Shown here: positions 46,187 to 56,622 of the stretch, piece by piece
How positions within the stretch are numbered: the first letter of the stretch is position 1
Layout: the number at the start of each line of letters is the position of its first letter
Source: an uncultured Alteromonadaceae bacterium
GTDB lineage: Bacteria; Pseudomonadota; Gammaproteobacteria; Enterobacterales; Alteromonadaceae
Direction: 5' to 3'
DNA length: 64,000 nucleotides
NCBI GenBank assembly: GCA_913056495.1
Contig: CAJXMO010000004.1
Span: 207,108 to 271,107 of the forward strand
The notes under the pieces: model-generated
What the model was told of the DNA's origin: nothing
The model's database searches: none
What the model saw: the letters and a program-made list of their open reading frames with translations, nothing else
Program-made: the position numbers and the translations under genes

Positions 46187-46597
46187 GTGGAATACGATTT
46201 TTATCGCACACCTGATGGGTTATTTGAAGCAGAGTTTTCGACCGAACAAGAGTATTTTGGTCACTGGTTAACGCATCAGTTAGCCACAGATAAAACTCAG
46301 ATTGTAGAGTTATTAAATTTAATCATTCAACTCAAAAAACAGCAGATAGAAGAACATAAAATTCTTGGTGCTGAATATACGTTATACTTAAATCAGGACG
46401 AAGTGGTCATCAAAACAAATGCTAAACCCGTATTAAAAGCGGATGACGCTTCTTTAGAAGATATCGCCGATGGTGATGAAGACGCGGATAGCGAACAGGC
46501 TGAAGCAGAACTAGACCCTGAATTATTAAATAATGGTTGTGGTATCGACGACTTTGAAAAAGTCATTAAAGCCTGGTTAGCTTTTATTCAGGAATAA
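46187..46597 (+). CDS. yacL: YacL (UPF0231) family protein
   Basis: The product has about 136 residues: VEYDFYRTPDGLFEAEFSTEQEYFGHWL, then LGAEYTLYLNQDEVVIKTN, then an acidic insert of about 40 residues, then CGIDDFEKVIKAWLAFIQ. This matches the E. coli YacL pattern, which starts MEYEFLRD, so I place the start at the GTG at 46187, preceded by GGTACAGAGAA. The frame also stays open to 46145. Function is unknown. Confidence 0.78.
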   Translation: MEYDFYRTPDGLFEAEFSTEQEYFGHWLTHQLATDKTQIVELLNLIIQLKKQQIEEHKILGAEYTLYLNQDEVVIKTNAKPVLKADDASLEDIADGDEDADSEQAEAELDPELLNNGCGIDDFEKVIKAWLAFIQE

Positions 46598-46629
46598 GCT
46601 ATGCAAATTCGAATTTCCGGTGGCAAGAA

Positions 46630-46866
46630 ATGAAACTGAATAATCCGATTAAACATATTTCAGCTAATTTGGATAAAAAGATCCGTGAATCTGCCATTCA
46701 GGCAGCAAACTCTCGGATTATTTTAGCCGGGCGTAAAGCTGAAGACCTTGACCCGGATGATCTGGAAATTATAGTTAAAGAAGAAGAAGATAAAATCCGC
46801 AGTCGAATCAAAGAAAAAGGGTTATTTGCAGTTGCCGCTTTACTTGGTTTAGGCTGGTGGATTTAA
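46630..46866 (+). CDS. Small hypothetical protein with C-terminal hydrophobic segment
   Basis: The 78-residue protein has an amphipathic, charged helix (LDPDDLEIIVKEEEDKIRSRIKEKG) followed by GLFAVAALLGLGWWI, a possible short membrane anchor. The ATG follows GGTGGCAAGAA. I recognise no family. It lies between yacL and the membrane-protein gene at 46891. Confidence 0.6.
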   Translation: MKLNNPIKHISANLDKKIRESAIQAANSRIILAGRKAEDLDPDDLEIIVKEEEDKIRSRIKEKGLFAVAALLGLGWWI

Positions 46867-46890
46867 GATGTATGGTTTAAGGATGAATCT

Positions 46891-47307
46891 GTGTTTAAGC
46901 CTCTGTTAAGACTCAGTATTCTGGCAACTATCTGGCTCAAATTCGGCCGCCAGATATTATTAGCCATCGCCCTGATACTTGCTATCATTTTATTCCAGTT
47001 TATTGCGCAGGACATCAATGAGTATCTGAGTCAAACAAATCAAACTCATTATTTGGGCCATGTACTGCTGATTAAATGGGTGCTCATTTTAAGCTTTATC
47101 TTTGGCTACCTGTTTTATCTTAAACTCTCATTGGGTAAAAAAGCTAAGCCATCGTCAGTACAAACCCAAAATAAGTCACAAACGCCGTCCGGTAAAGATA
47201 CCAGTCATAAACCGGACCCTTTTGCTCACCTGAGAGACAAAAAAGTATTGCGCTCTAAAGGTGATATCTTAATTGAAAAACAAAAATCCAAAAATAATAA
47301 AAAATGA
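46891..47307 (+). CDS. Hypothetical inner-membrane protein
   Basis: The 138-residue protein has two transmembrane helices (ILLAIALILAIILFQFIAQ and LIKWVLILSFIFGYLFYL) and a Lys/Gln-rich cytoplasmic tail. It starts at a GTG preceded by AAGGATGAATCT. Its stop overlaps the start of the yheT-like gene (ATGA), so translation is coupled. I recognise no family. Confidence 0.65.
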   Translation: MFKPLLRLSILATIWLKFGRQILLAIALILAIILFQFIAQDINEYLSQTNQTHYLGHVLLIKWVLILSFIFGYLFYLKLSLGKKAKPSSVQTQNKSQTPSGKDTSHKPDPFAHLRDKKVLRSKGDILIEKQKSKNNKK

Positions 47308-48287
47308 TTATTGAAAGTCAGTTCAAACCCGCCTGGTGGCTTAGAAATAAACATCTGCAAACAGTATGGCAAAAAATTGAAAGGCATCATTTAGCCTGCC
47401 CTGTCGAAACAGAGCAGATTGAGCTCGATGATGGCGACTTTCTTGAGCTTAACTGGACAAAACGACCCGATAGCGATACCAGACAAACTATTGTTGTTGT
47501 ATTACACGGACTTGAAGGTTCAGTGAACAGCACTTATTCGAAAGGCATGATGAATGCCATTCGACAACAGGGCTGGTGTGGGCTCTTAGTTCACTTTCGT
47601 TCCTGCGGAGGAAAAGCAAATCGTTTGCCGAGATCGTATCATTCTGGCGAAACCGGAGATCTGGATTTTGTTTGCCAGTGGCTTCAGCACCACTTTAAGC
47701 AGGCGCCTCTTGCCGCGATAGGATTTTCGCTTGGTGCAAATGTATTGAGCAAATTTGCCGGTGAACAACATCATAATAACCCGTTTAAAGCCTGTGTAGC
47801 AATTTGTCCGCCGCTCGACTTAGCCGAAAGCTGTAAGTATATTCAAACCGGGACCAGTAAAATTTATCAAAAGTATCTACTGGATATGTTGCTGGACAAT
47901 CTATCCCGCAAACTACAGAGAATTAATTTAAACCCTTATGTGAAAATTACGCCTGAAGCCTTTAAAAATATAAAAAATCTCTGGCAGTTTGATGAATTAG
48001 TGACAGCCCCACTGCATGGCTTTAAAAGTGCGCAAGATTATTATAACCAGTCCAGCGGTAAGCAATTTTTAAAATCAATTGCCAAACCCATGCTGATTAT
48101 CCATGCTCAGGACGACCCTTTTCTGTCCCCCAAAAGCATTCCGTCAAATGATGAGCTGTCCGATGCAGTCACTTTTGAGTTAAGTCAAAAAGGGGGGCAT
48201 GTTGGTTTTATCAGCGGTAATCGCTTATTTAAAGGCGAGTACTGGCTCGAAAAACGCGCGCTTGAGTTTATTGCCGGGAATTTGTGA
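47304..48287 (+). CDS. yheT: YheT-like alpha/beta hydrolase
   Basis: The 327-residue protein has FKPAWWLRNKHLQTVWQ at the start. The nucleophile elbow is AAIGFSLGANVLSKF (G-F-S-L-G) and the oxyanion-loop region is VVLHGLEGSVNSTYSKGMM. The catalytic Asp lies in IIHAQDDPFL and the His in KGGHVGFI. This pattern is the YheT/ABHD1 group, presumed esterases with unknown natural substrates. Confidence 0.92.
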   Translation: MIIESQFKPAWWLRNKHLQTVWQKIERHHLACPVETEQIELDDGDFLELNWTKRPDSDTRQTIVVVLHGLEGSVNSTYSKGMMNAIRQQGWCGLLVHFRSCGGKANRLPRSYHSGETGDLDFVCQWLQHHFKQAPLAAIGFSLGANVLSKFAGEQHHNNPFKACVAICPPLDLAESCKYIQTGTSKIYQKYLLDMLLDNLSRKLQRINLNPYVKITPEAFKNIKNLWQFDELVTAPLHGFKSAQDYYNQSSGKQFLKSIAKPMLIIHAQDDPFLSPKSIPSNDELSDAVTFELSQKGGHVGFISGNRLFKGEYWLEKRALEFIAGNL

Positions 48288-48297
48288 TCAATAACAT

Positions 48298-49698
48298 TTA
48301 AGGATTTGGTTTAGCCAGCTTATCCGGTGCTAATAATGTCTCCAGCTCTGCTCTGTCTAAATCTGTATATTCAAGTGCGACCTCTAGAATACTGCGATTG
48401 TCTCGGTAAGCGGCTTTGGCTATTTCAGCCGCTTTTTCATAGCCAATAAGCGGATTTAATACAGTTACCAATATTGGATTGGCAGCGGCCTGCTGCGCTA
48501 ATTTATCTTTATTTATGGTTAGTTCTGACAGCGCTTTTTCAGCAAAAGCCTTGCTCGCATCGGTTAAATTTTGAATTGAATTGAGTAATTTATCCGCAAC
48601 CAAAGGTAACATCACATTCAACTGAAAATTCCCACTCTGATTCGCCAGCGTGATACAGGTATCATTGCCGAGCACTTCGGTGGCCATCATTATAATCGCT
48701 TCCGGTATAACCGGATTTATTTTACCCGGCATAATGCTGGACCCCGGCTGCAGGGCCTTTACCTGTAACTCATTTAGGCCGGCATTCGGACCTGAATTCA
48801 TCCAACGTAAATCATTGGCCAGTTTAATATATACGGTTGCTAATAATTTAAGCTGACTATGAACCTCAAGGTTAACATCCTGACTACTGATCCTAGCTGC
48901 CAGATTATCAGCAGGCTGAACTTTTACACCCAATTCTGCACTGAGATTCTGACAAACCAGTTCAGAAAATTCCCTCGGTGCATTAACGCCTGTACCAATT
49001 GCCGTGCCGCCCAATGATAATTCAGACAATCGGGGCAAGCTTTCCAATAAGCGACTTTTTGTTTCTTCGATTTGAAACTGCCAGGTTTTAAATTCATCTC
49101 CCAAAGATAAAGGCATAGCATCCATTAAATGAGTCCGGCCTGTTTTAATAACCGATTGATATTCAGATGAAATTTTAGACAGACGACAAATCAGTTTATC
49201 CATTGCCGGTATCAGATCGTGAATAATGGCATACAATGCAGAGAGCTGAATACAGGCGGGAATCACATCATTACTACTTTGGGCAAAGTTAACCTGATCA
49301 TTAGGATGCAGTTGAACTTGCTGGCCTTCTTCAACCGCTAAGGTTTCGGCCAGGCTTGCCAGCACCTCATTCATATTCATATTCGTACTGGTGCCCGAAC
49401 CCGTCTGAAATACATTCACCGGAAACTGACTGATAAAATCATGGTGCATAATTTGAGCGGCTGCTTTTTCAATATACTCAGCCTGTACTGGCTCAATGCA
49501 ATTTAGCTCAGCATTAGCTTTGGCCGCACATTGTTTAATACGGGCTAACATTTTAATAAATGCGCTCGGCATTGGTCGGTAAGAGAAATTAAAGTTGTCG
49601 ACAGCTCGCTGAGTTTGAGCGCCATACAAAGCGTCTTGCGGAATAGATAAAGAACCAAAACTATCCTTAATTTCTCTGAATTTAGTTTGATTTGGCAT
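48298..49698 (-). CDS. fumC: Class II fumarate hydratase
   Basis: FumC interconverts fumarate and malate without an iron-sulfur cluster. The approximately 466-residue protein has FGSLSIPQDALYGAQTQRAVDNF, TGSGTSTNMNMNEVLA, the GSSIMPGKINPVIPEA signature and TGRTHLMDAMPLSLG. The start at 49698 follows a strong GGGAGGAAAA site; the frame is also open to 49764. It is divergent from acnA, 218 bases away, pairing two TCA genes. Confidence 0.95.
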   Translation of the reverse strand: MPNQTKFREIKDSFGSLSIPQDALYGAQTQRAVDNFNFSYRPMPSAFIKMLARIKQCAAKANAELNCIEPVQAEYIEKAAAQIMHHDFISQFPVNVFQTGSGTSTNMNMNEVLASLAETLAVEEGQQVQLHPNDQVNFAQSSNDVIPACIQLSALYAIIHDLIPAMDKLICRLSKISSEYQSVIKTGRTHLMDAMPLSLGDEFKTWQFQIEETKSRLLESLPRLSELSLGGTAIGTGVNAPREFSELVCQNLSAELGVKVQPADNLAARISSQDVNLEVHSQLKLLATVYIKLANDLRWMNSGPNAGLNELQVKALQPGSSIMPGKINPVIPEAIIMMATEVLGNDTCITLANQSGNFQLNVMLPLVADKLLNSIQNLTDASKAFAEKALSELTINKDKLAQQAAANPILVTVLNPLIGYEKAAEIAKAAYRDNRSILEVALEYTDLDRAELETLLAPDKLAKPNP

Positions 49699-49916
49699 TT
49701 TTCCTCCCATTATTAAGTTTACGCTTGGACAAGTTTGCTTCCAGCCTGAGCAATTATTATTCATAAATTTAATTATCAGGGTTGAAAGTCATGCTTAGCA
49801 TCCTAAGGTTAATAGTATGCAGATCCGTTTACCGACCCAGACAAAAAATATATGCAGGGTGATGAACTAAAGGGTAATTGAGATTTTTATAATCAGCCAG
49901 CCACGAGGGAAACAAA

Positions 49917-52658
49917 ATGCAAAACCAATGGCAAACAGTCAAATCACTTAAAGTAGGCAATCAAAATTACCAGTGCATTAGTTTTGAAAAACTCAACAAA
50001 AAATTTGATATCAATCGGCTACCTTATTGCATCAAAATATTATTAGAAAATTTGTTACGCCATGAAAAAAGCGAATTTGTAAAAGCTGAAGACATTGAAA
50101 CACTTGCCCGCTGGGATACAGAAAATAAGTCTGAGACCGAAATTGCATTTGTTCCGTCGCGCGTGATTCTACAGGATTTTACCGGGGTACCTGCAATTGT
50201 CGATTTGGCAGCCATGCGCAACGCAATGCAGAAACTAAATGGAGATGCACAAAAAATTAATCCGTTTAACCCGGTTGAACTGGTTATTGACCACTCTATT
50301 ATGGTTGACTATTTTGCGCAGCCGGACGCGATGGAAAAAAATACCCAAACCGAAGTTGAACGCAATCAGGAGCGCTATCAATTTTTAAAATGGGGTCAGC
50401 AAAATTTTGATAACTTTAAAGTAGTTCCGCCGGGTCGTGGCATAGTTCATCAGGTCAATCTGGAGTATCTGGCACGCTGTGTTTTTACAAAACAAACAGA
50501 CAATGGCGTGTGGGCCTATCCGGATACTCTGGTCGGCACAGATTCACATACAACTATGATTAATGGCTTAGGTATTCTCGGATGGGGCGTTGGCGGCATT
50601 GAAGCTGAGGCTGCCATGTTGGGACAACCTGTGAGTATGCTAGTGCCCAACGTAGTTGGCTTTGAATTAACCGGTGAGCTGCAGGCGGGCGTCACTGCGA
50701 CTGATTTGGTTTTGGCCGTAACAGAGCAGTTAAGAAAACACGGTGTTGTAGGAAAGTTTGTCGAATTTTTTGGTAGTGGATTAAAACATTTATCCACAGC
50801 CGATCGCGCAACCATTGCCAATATGGCCCCGGAATATGGCGCCACCTGCGGTATATTCCCGCTCGATATGGAAGCGATTAATTACCTAAAACTAACCGGT
50901 CGCAGTGATGAACAGGTAAACCTGGTAGAAAGCTATGCCAAAACATTAGGCATTTGGCATCAGGATGATGCTCAAACTGCAACTTACCATGAAACACTTC
51001 AATTAGATTTAGCACAAGTTGTGCCTTCTATAGCAGGCCCGACTCGTCCGCAAGACAGAATTTCGCTCGATACAGCAGCTGATAAATTTACCACCTGGTT
51101 AGAACAAAAAATCAGTGTGATCGAAACGGCAGAAAATTCAGATTTTGCCGCAGAAGGCGGAGACGAACTGGATGCAGGCCAAAATACGATTACCGAATCC
51201 GGTGTAAAGGTTCATTATAAAAACCAAAACTTTGAACTGTCTGCCGGTGACATAGTGATAGCGGCAATAACCAGTTGCACGAATACTTCAAATCCTTCAG
51301 TTCTGATTGCTGCCGGCTTGATTGCCAGAAAAGCAAAAGCATTAGGTATAACTTCCAAACCCTGGGTAAAAACCTCTTTTGCGCCCGGTTCACAGGTCGT
51401 CACTCAATATCTAGAAAATGCAGGTCTTATGGATGATTTAAATGCATTGGGATTTAATCTGGTTGGTTACGGCTGTACCACTTGTATTGGCAATTCAGGT
51501 CCTTTACCGAGTGAAATTAGCGACGCAATCAGAATTGGAAAACTCCCCGTCTGTTCAATATTATCCGGGAACCGTAACTTTGAAGGACGAATTCACCCGG
51601 ATACAGCCGCCAATTATCTGGCGTCACCGCCTTTAGTTGTCGCTTATGCCATCGCCGGCAATATGAAAATAGACATTACCCAGGACCCAATTGCATATGA
51701 TCAGCGTAACAATCCGGTTTTCCTGAAAGATTTATGGCCAACTGAGCAGGAAATTCAAAATATCAGCCAGCAATTTGTAACCCAGGATATTTTCAGTCAG
51801 AAATATGCCGATGTGTTTGAAGGTAATCAAAACTGGAATGAGCTAACTATTTCAAATCAAAAAACATATGACTGGCCCGAGTCATCTTATATTAAACATC
51901 CGCCCTTTTTTACAGGTATGAAAGCAATAGCAGAGCAGATCCAACCGATTGAGCAGGCTCGTTGTTTGGTTAAAGTGGGCGATAGCATTACAACTGATCA
52001 TATTTCACCGGCCGGAGCAATTGCTAAACACAGTCCGGCAGGCAAATATTTAACCCGCTTGGGAATAGACAGTCGGGATTTTAATTCTTACGGTTCAAGA
52101 CGCGGTAATCATGAAGTCATGATGAGAGGTACTTTCGCTAATGTACGTCTGAAAAATCAGTTAGCTCCGGGTACTGAGGGCAGCTACACCTGCTATTTTC
52201 CGGATAAAAAAATTATATCTATTTACGATGCAGCAATGAAATATAAGGCAGAAAAAACGCCGGGCATTGTCATTGCAGGAAAAGAATACGGTACTGGATC
52301 AAGCCGGGACTGGGCGGCGAAAGGACCTGCACTTTTAGGTATAAAAGCTGTCATAGCTGAAAGCTATGAGCGTATCCATCGTTCAAATTTAATCGGCATG
52401 GGCATTTTACCACTGCAATTTAAACCCGGAGAGAGCGCTGATTATCATCAGTTAACCGGTGAAGAGTACTTCTCTATTCCTGTCGTCAACGCCAACCAAA
52501 AGACAGTTCAGGTGGCAGTGATTCAACCGGACAAAAGCAGTCAAAAAACAATAGAAATGCAGGTCAGAATAGATACAAGTAACGAATTTAATTATTATCA
52601 AAATGGCGGTATCTTGCCTTTTGTTATTCGTCGTTTATTAAATTCTGCTGAAACCTGA
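49917..52658 (+). CDS. acnA: Aconitate hydratase A
   Basis: AcnA isomerises citrate and isocitrate. The 913-residue protein carries the cluster ligands ITSCTNTSNPSVL and GYGCTTCIGNSGPL, plus DSHTTMINGLGILGWGVGGIEAEA and GEYGTGSSRDWAAKG-like KEYGTGSSRDWAAKGP in domain 4. Length and motifs match the AcnA/IRP1 type, not AcnB. AcnA-type enzymes are the stress-stable form in enterobacteria. Confidence 0.97.
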   Translation: MQNQWQTVKSLKVGNQNYQCISFEKLNKKFDINRLPYCIKILLENLLRHEKSEFVKAEDIETLARWDTENKSETEIAFVPSRVILQDFTGVPAIVDLAAMRNAMQKLNGDAQKINPFNPVELVIDHSIMVDYFAQPDAMEKNTQTEVERNQERYQFLKWGQQNFDNFKVVPPGRGIVHQVNLEYLARCVFTKQTDNGVWAYPDTLVGTDSHTTMINGLGILGWGVGGIEAEAAMLGQPVSMLVPNVVGFELTGELQAGVTATDLVLAVTEQLRKHGVVGKFVEFFGSGLKHLSTADRATIANMAPEYGATCGIFPLDMEAINYLKLTGRSDEQVNLVESYAKTLGIWHQDDAQTATYHETLQLDLAQVVPSIAGPTRPQDRISLDTAADKFTTWLEQKISVIETAENSDFAAEGGDELDAGQNTITESGVKVHYKNQNFELSAGDIVIAAITSCTNTSNPSVLIAAGLIARKAKALGITSKPWVKTSFAPGSQVVTQYLENAGLMDDLNALGFNLVGYGCTTCIGNSGPLPSEISDAIRIGKLPVCSILSGNRNFEGRIHPDTAANYLASPPLVVAYAIAGNMKIDITQDPIAYDQRNNPVFLKDLWPTEQEIQNISQQFVTQDIFSQKYADVFEGNQNWNELTISNQKTYDWPESSYIKHPPFFTGMKAIAEQIQPIEQARCLVKVGDSITTDHISPAGAIAKHSPAGKYLTRLGIDSRDFNSYGSRRGNHEVMMRGTFANVRLKNQLAPGTEGSYTCYFPDKKIISIYDAAMKYKAEKTPGIVIAGKEYGTGSSRDWAAKGPALLGIKAVIAESYERIHRSNLIGMGILPLQFKPGESADYHQLTGEEYFSIPVVNANQKTVQVAVIQPDKSSQKTIEMQVRIDTSNEFNYYQNGGILPFVIRRLLNSAET

Positions 52659-52705
52659 TTTGGGTATATAATTAAGCTATACCTTATTGAAATTTAATCA
52701 TTTAA

Positions 52706-53845
52706 ATGGCTGATAAAAATAAAACAGGGCTTCTATTACTGGGTGGCGGCGCGCGTGCAGCCTATCAGGTTGGCGTGCTAAAAGCACTCGCACAAAGCTT
52801 ACCCAGAAACCATGGTATTCCGTTTCCCATTTTATCCGGGACTTCTGCTGGTGCCATTAATGCAACAGCACTCTCCTGTTACGCATCCTGCTTTCATTTG
52901 GGCGTGAAAAAGCTCGAATGGGTGTGGAAGAACTTTCAAACCGATATGGTCTACAAAAGTAATTTTAAAACCCTATATCGCAATCTATTAAAAAACTTAT
53001 CTCCGCTCAAAGATGAAAATATTTCGGTAAAAAGTGATAGCTGGTTCGACAACTCTCCACTGCAAATCCTATTAGAGCAATTGCTGGATTTAGACCGTAT
53101 TCAGAGTAATATCGACAGACAATACTTAAAAGCAATTTGTGTCACTGCATCCTCTTACCACAGCGGAGATTCAGTTTGTTTATATCAATCTGGCGACGAA
53201 ATAAAACCCTGGGTCCGGGCTAAAAGGCGTGGCATTCATAGCCCGATAAAAATTGAACACCTGATGGCATCCTCTGCAATTCCTATGGTTTTTCCATCGG
53301 TTGAATTGCATGGAGAGTATTTTGGTGACGGCTCTATCAACCAGTTGTCTCCGCTGAGTGCGCCGATTCATCTGGGTGCTGAAAAAATCTTTATTATCGG
53401 AATGGACCAACCAAAAAATCGCTTTTTTTATCATGAAGACAAAGCTCTACCACCTGCAGGCGGCGCAATTGTCGGCCACTTATTGGATACTATATTCAGC
53501 GAAGTCTTAACCAGTGATATTGAACGAATGCAGCGCATCAACCAGACACTGAATTTTATTAAACCTGAATATCGGGAAAAATCCGGCTTAAAAAACATTC
53601 AAACATTGCAAATTAACCCCAGCAAAAGCTTTAGTGAAATTGCAGCAAAACATTATGCTAGTATGCCCTTTTCAATCAGAAGTTTATTACGAATATTAGG
53701 GATTAATGCAAATACCGCCCATAAGTCCAGCTTAATCAGTTATTTATTATTTGAGCAAAATTACTGCCGGGAATTGATTCAACTTGGATTAGAAGACGGA
53801 CTGGCTAAAATAGATGAAATCAAATCATTTCTTCAAATTGATTAA
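52706..53845 (+). CDS. Patatin-like phospholipase
   Basis: The 379-residue protein has the patatin triad features: oxyanion loop LLLLGGGARAAYQVGVLKAL, nucleophile motif SGTSAGAINATAL (GTSAG), and the catalytic Asp in YFGDGSINQL. Lipid acyl hydrolysis is the expected activity, and the substrate class is unknown. A bidirectional terminator separates it from asd. Confidence 0.92.
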   Translation: MADKNKTGLLLLGGGARAAYQVGVLKALAQSLPRNHGIPFPILSGTSAGAINATALSCYASCFHLGVKKLEWVWKNFQTDMVYKSNFKTLYRNLLKNLSPLKDENISVKSDSWFDNSPLQILLEQLLDLDRIQSNIDRQYLKAICVTASSYHSGDSVCLYQSGDEIKPWVRAKRRGIHSPIKIEHLMASSAIPMVFPSVELHGEYFGDGSINQLSPLSAPIHLGAEKIFIIGMDQPKNRFFYHEDKALPPAGGAIVGHLLDTIFSEVLTSDIERMQRINQTLNFIKPEYREKSGLKNIQTLQINPSKSFSEIAAKHYASMPFSIRSLLRILGINANTAHKSSLISYLLFEQNYCRELIQLGLEDGLAKIDEIKSFLQID

Positions 53846-53873
53846 CCCGATAACCGACAATGCGCGGAAAATA

Positions 53874-53899
53874 AAAAAGCGCCTGATAGGCGCTTTTTA
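53874..53899. terminator. Bidirectional intrinsic terminator
   Basis: AAAAAGCGCC and GGCGCTTTTT pair over TGATA, with A/T runs on both sides. It lies between the convergent patatin and asd genes. Confidence 0.88.
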
Positions 53900-53924
53900 T
53901 CTAAATCTAAATGCAACTGCCTGA

Positions 53925-55040
53925 TTAATCTTCAAGCAAAATACGTAACATACGACGTAATGGCTCAGCAGCCCCCCATAATAACTGGTCACCCACTGAG
54001 AATGCAGAAATGATATTATCATTGCCCATATTCAACTTACGGATACGACCCACTGGAACATTTAATGTACCTGTTACTTTTGCTGGCGTTAACTGATTGA
54101 TAGTCGCTTCTTTCTCATTTGCAACCACTTGAGCCCACTGGTTATGAGCCGCCAACATATCGTGGATTTCATCGACCGGAATATCCTGTTTCAACTTAAT
54201 AGTGAATGCTTGACTGTGACAACGCATAGTACCAATACGTACACATAAACCCTCAACCGGAATCGCATTGCCGTCCAACCCTAAAATTTTGTTGGTTTCT
54301 GCCCCGCCTTTCCATTCTTCACGACTTTGACCATTGCCTAAGTCGCTATCAATCCAAGGAATTAAACTACCGGCTAATGGCACAACAAAATTATCTGTTG
54401 GGAAACCTTCTGAGTTTAAAGTTGCCGTAACTTTTTTATCAATTTCTAAAATAGCGCTGGCCGGATCCTGTAATTCAGCCGCTACAGATTGGTTTAAGAC
54501 ACCCATGCCAGATAATAATTCACGCATGTGTTTAGCGCCGCCACCAGATGCAGCCTGGTAAGTCATCGAAGAAATCCATTCAATTGCATTATTTGCAAAT
54601 AAACCGCCCAGACCCATCATCATTAACGATACGGTACAGTTACCGCCAACAAAGGTTTTTACACCATTTGATAAACCGTCTTTAATAACATTTTTGTTCA
54701 CCGGATCTAACACAATTATCGCTTCATCATCCATACGTAATGAAGATGCCGCATCAATCCAGTAACCCTTCCAGCCTGCCTGACGCAATGCCGGATAAAC
54801 CGCTTTGGTATAATCACCACCCTGACAGGTGATGATAACATCCATTTTTTTAAGCTCATCTATGTTGTTTGCATCTAATAACAAGCCTGCATCTTTACCA
54901 AAGTTAGGAGCAGCCTGGCCTGTTTGAGAAGTGGTGAAAAAAATCGGCTCAATTAAGTCAAAATCTTTTTCTTCAACCATGCGGTTCATCAAAACAGAAC
55001 CCACCATGCCACGCCAACCAACTAAACCTACTTTTTTCAT
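53925..55040 (-). CDS. asd: Aspartate-semialdehyde dehydrogenase
   Basis: Asd reduces aspartyl phosphate, the product of LysC, toward lysine, threonine and methionine. The 371-residue protein has the Rossmann [21 protein letters not shown] and the catalytic Cys in [15 protein letters not shown], followed by [12 protein letters not shown] and, late on, [12 protein letters not shown]. The ATG at 55040 is preceded by GAGGGGATATTG. It matches the gammaproteobacterial (E. coli-type) Asd length. Confidence 0.97.
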   Translation of the reverse strand: MKKVGLVGWRGMVGSVLMNRMVEEKDFDLIEPIFFTTSQTGQAAPNFGKDAGLLLDANNIDELKKMDVIITCQGGDYTKAVYPALRQAGWKGYWIDAASSLRMDDEAIIVLDPVNKNVIKDGLSNGVKTFVGGNCTVSLMMMGLGGLFANNAIEWISSMTYQAASGGGAKHMRELLSGMGVLNQSVAAELQDPASAILEIDKKVTATLNSEGFPTDNFVVPLAGSLIPWIDSDLGNGQSREEWKGGAETNKILGLDGNAIPVEGLCVRIGTMRCHSQAFTIKLKQDIPVDEIHDMLAAHNQWAQVVANEKEATINQLTPAKVTGTLNVPVGRIRKLNMGNDNIISAFSVGDQLLWGAAEPLRRMLRILLED

Positions 55041-55162
55041 TAACAATATCCCCTCAATGAGCTGAATGAAATTTGAAATTAAGAGCCAAGATCATACAGA
55101 AAAACAAGCCGTTCGGCTAGTTTTAGTACAAAATAATCATTATTTAACGGTATAAATACGGG

Positions 55163-55681
55163 CTATTTGGCATAGTTTTGAAGCCATAAAGACTCAGCCA
55201 TCACCTGATTTGAACTACTGATATGGTCAAGCCAAGTCTGGCCTATTAAGTGGTCATATTCGTGAAGGAAAATACGCGCGACAAACCCGCTTAATTCAAT
55301 ACGTTGGGGATTACCGTCAATATCATAATAGGCCACTTCAACTTGATTTGAACGGGTTATTAAACCGCGCAATCCGGGCACAGATAAACAGCCCTCCCAG
55401 GCTTGATTAGTGGTTTCACTTTGACTCAGGATGCTTGGATTAATCATGACCAGCGGTTCCATATCCGGTGCATCCGGATAGCGCTTATTCGGTTTGCTTG
55501 CGATGATAAGAACGGCGCGGGGATCAAAAACCTGGGGGGCGGCAATCCCAACCCCACTGGCTTGAACTAAGGTATCTTTAAGATCTGCAACAAAAGTTTT
55601 GAGTTCGGCGTGAAACTCAGTGACTTGTATTGCGGGTGTCTGCAATATAGCTTCGCCGACTTGGGCAATTTTTAATGACAT
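55163..55681 (-). CDS. def: Peptide deformylase
   Basis: The 172-residue enzyme removes N-formyl groups. All three motifs are present: GVGIAAPQV, EGCLSVPGLRG (metal Cys) and FLHEYDHLIG (HExxH-like metal site). An in-frame GTG at 55690 is an alternative start; I prefer the ATG. It does not sit beside fmt, so it may be a second deformylase of the genome. Confidence 0.92.
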   Translation of the reverse strand: MSLKIAQVGEAILQTPAIQVTEFHAELKTFVADLKDTLVQASGVGIAAPQVFDPRAVLIIASKPNKRYPDAPDMEPLVMINPSILSQSETTNQAWEGCLSVPGLRGLITRSNQVEVAYYDIDGNPQRIELSGFVARIFLHEYDHLIGQTWLDHISSSNQVMAESLWLQNYAK

Positions 55682-55734
55682 ATGCGTCACTCAACAATAA
55701 TGACTAAACCATGTGATAAGCTTAGTTTACTGAT

Positions 55735-56598
55735 TTATGCCGTAAGCTGTCCATTTTGATAGTCATATATCGCCTGCTCAATTTCTTCAAATGTATTCAT
55801 CACAAAAGGGCCATGTTGTGCAATGGGTTCATTTAAAGGCTGGCCTGCAATCAATAAAAACCGTGCGCCCGCTTCAGCATTAACTTTAACAGTGCCGTTT
55901 TTTGTTAACCGGCCTAGTTCTTGAGCATTTAATTTTAAACCTTCATCCGAGACCAAAATAGCGCCCTGATAACAATACAATAAGCAGTTCTGGCCAGAAG
56001 CTATTTCAATTTCAATATCTGTTGCTTGGCTTACTTGAAAATCAAAATAAGTCGGCTCAGTTGTGACTTGCTGAACCTTGCCTTGTACCGACTGGCCATT
56101 TACCTGAGCCTGTCCGGCAATAGCGGTAATATTAAAATCATCAAAATCAAAGTTTGGAATTGCATCCGGCTCAATATCTTCGTAACAGGCGGCTTGCATT
56201 TTGTCACCGGAGGCCAGATTTAACCAAAGTTGAAAGCCGTGCATTTTACCTTCAGTTTGCTTTGGCATTTCAGAGTGAATAACACCGCGCCCGGCCGTCA
56301 TCCATTGAACACCGCCATCACTTAATAAGCCAATATTTCCCATATGGTCCTGATGCTCCATTTTACCCTGGAGCATATAGGTAATGGTTTCAAAACCTCT
56401 ATGTGGATGAGGAGGAAAACCGGCAATATAATCATCAGCAGATTCGGAGCCAAATTCATCCAACATCAAAAATGGATCAAACCGTTCAGCTCTGGGTCCG
56501 GAAAATACTCTTTGTAACTTGACGCCAGCACCATCCGAAGTTGGTCGAGCCTGAATTTTTTCAACGAGTTTACGAGCCATCTGTTCTGATTGAGTCAT
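55735..56598 (-). CDS. Pirin family protein
   Basis: The 287-residue bicupin has FDPFLMLDEFGSESADDYIAGFPPHPHRGFETITYMLQGKMEHQDHMGN, in which His/His/His/Glu form the pirin metal site (HPHRGFET...EHQDH). Pirins such as YhhW act as quercetin dioxygenases or redox sensors. GGAGGATAAA precedes the ATG. It lies 24 bases after azoR. Confidence 0.93.
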   Translation of the reverse strand: MTQSEQMARKLVEKIQARPTSDGAGVKLQRVFSGPRAERFDPFLMLDEFGSESADDYIAGFPPHPHRGFETITYMLQGKMEHQDHMGNIGLLSDGGVQWMTAGRGVIHSEMPKQTEGKMHGFQLWLNLASGDKMQAACYEDIEPDAIPNFDFDDFNITAIAGQAQVNGQSVQGKVQQVTTEPTYFDFQVSQATDIEIEIASGQNCLLYCYQGAILVSDEGLKLNAQELGRLTKNGTVKVNAEAGARFLLIAGQPLNEPIAQHGPFVMNTFEEIEQAIYDYQNGQLTA

Positions 56599-56622
56599 TT
56601 TATCCTCCTCAATTGCTAAGCG

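Noticed and set aside
50516..50845. Minus-strand open frame of 109 residues inside acnA
   Set aside because: Antisense shadow of a strongly conserved AcnA region.
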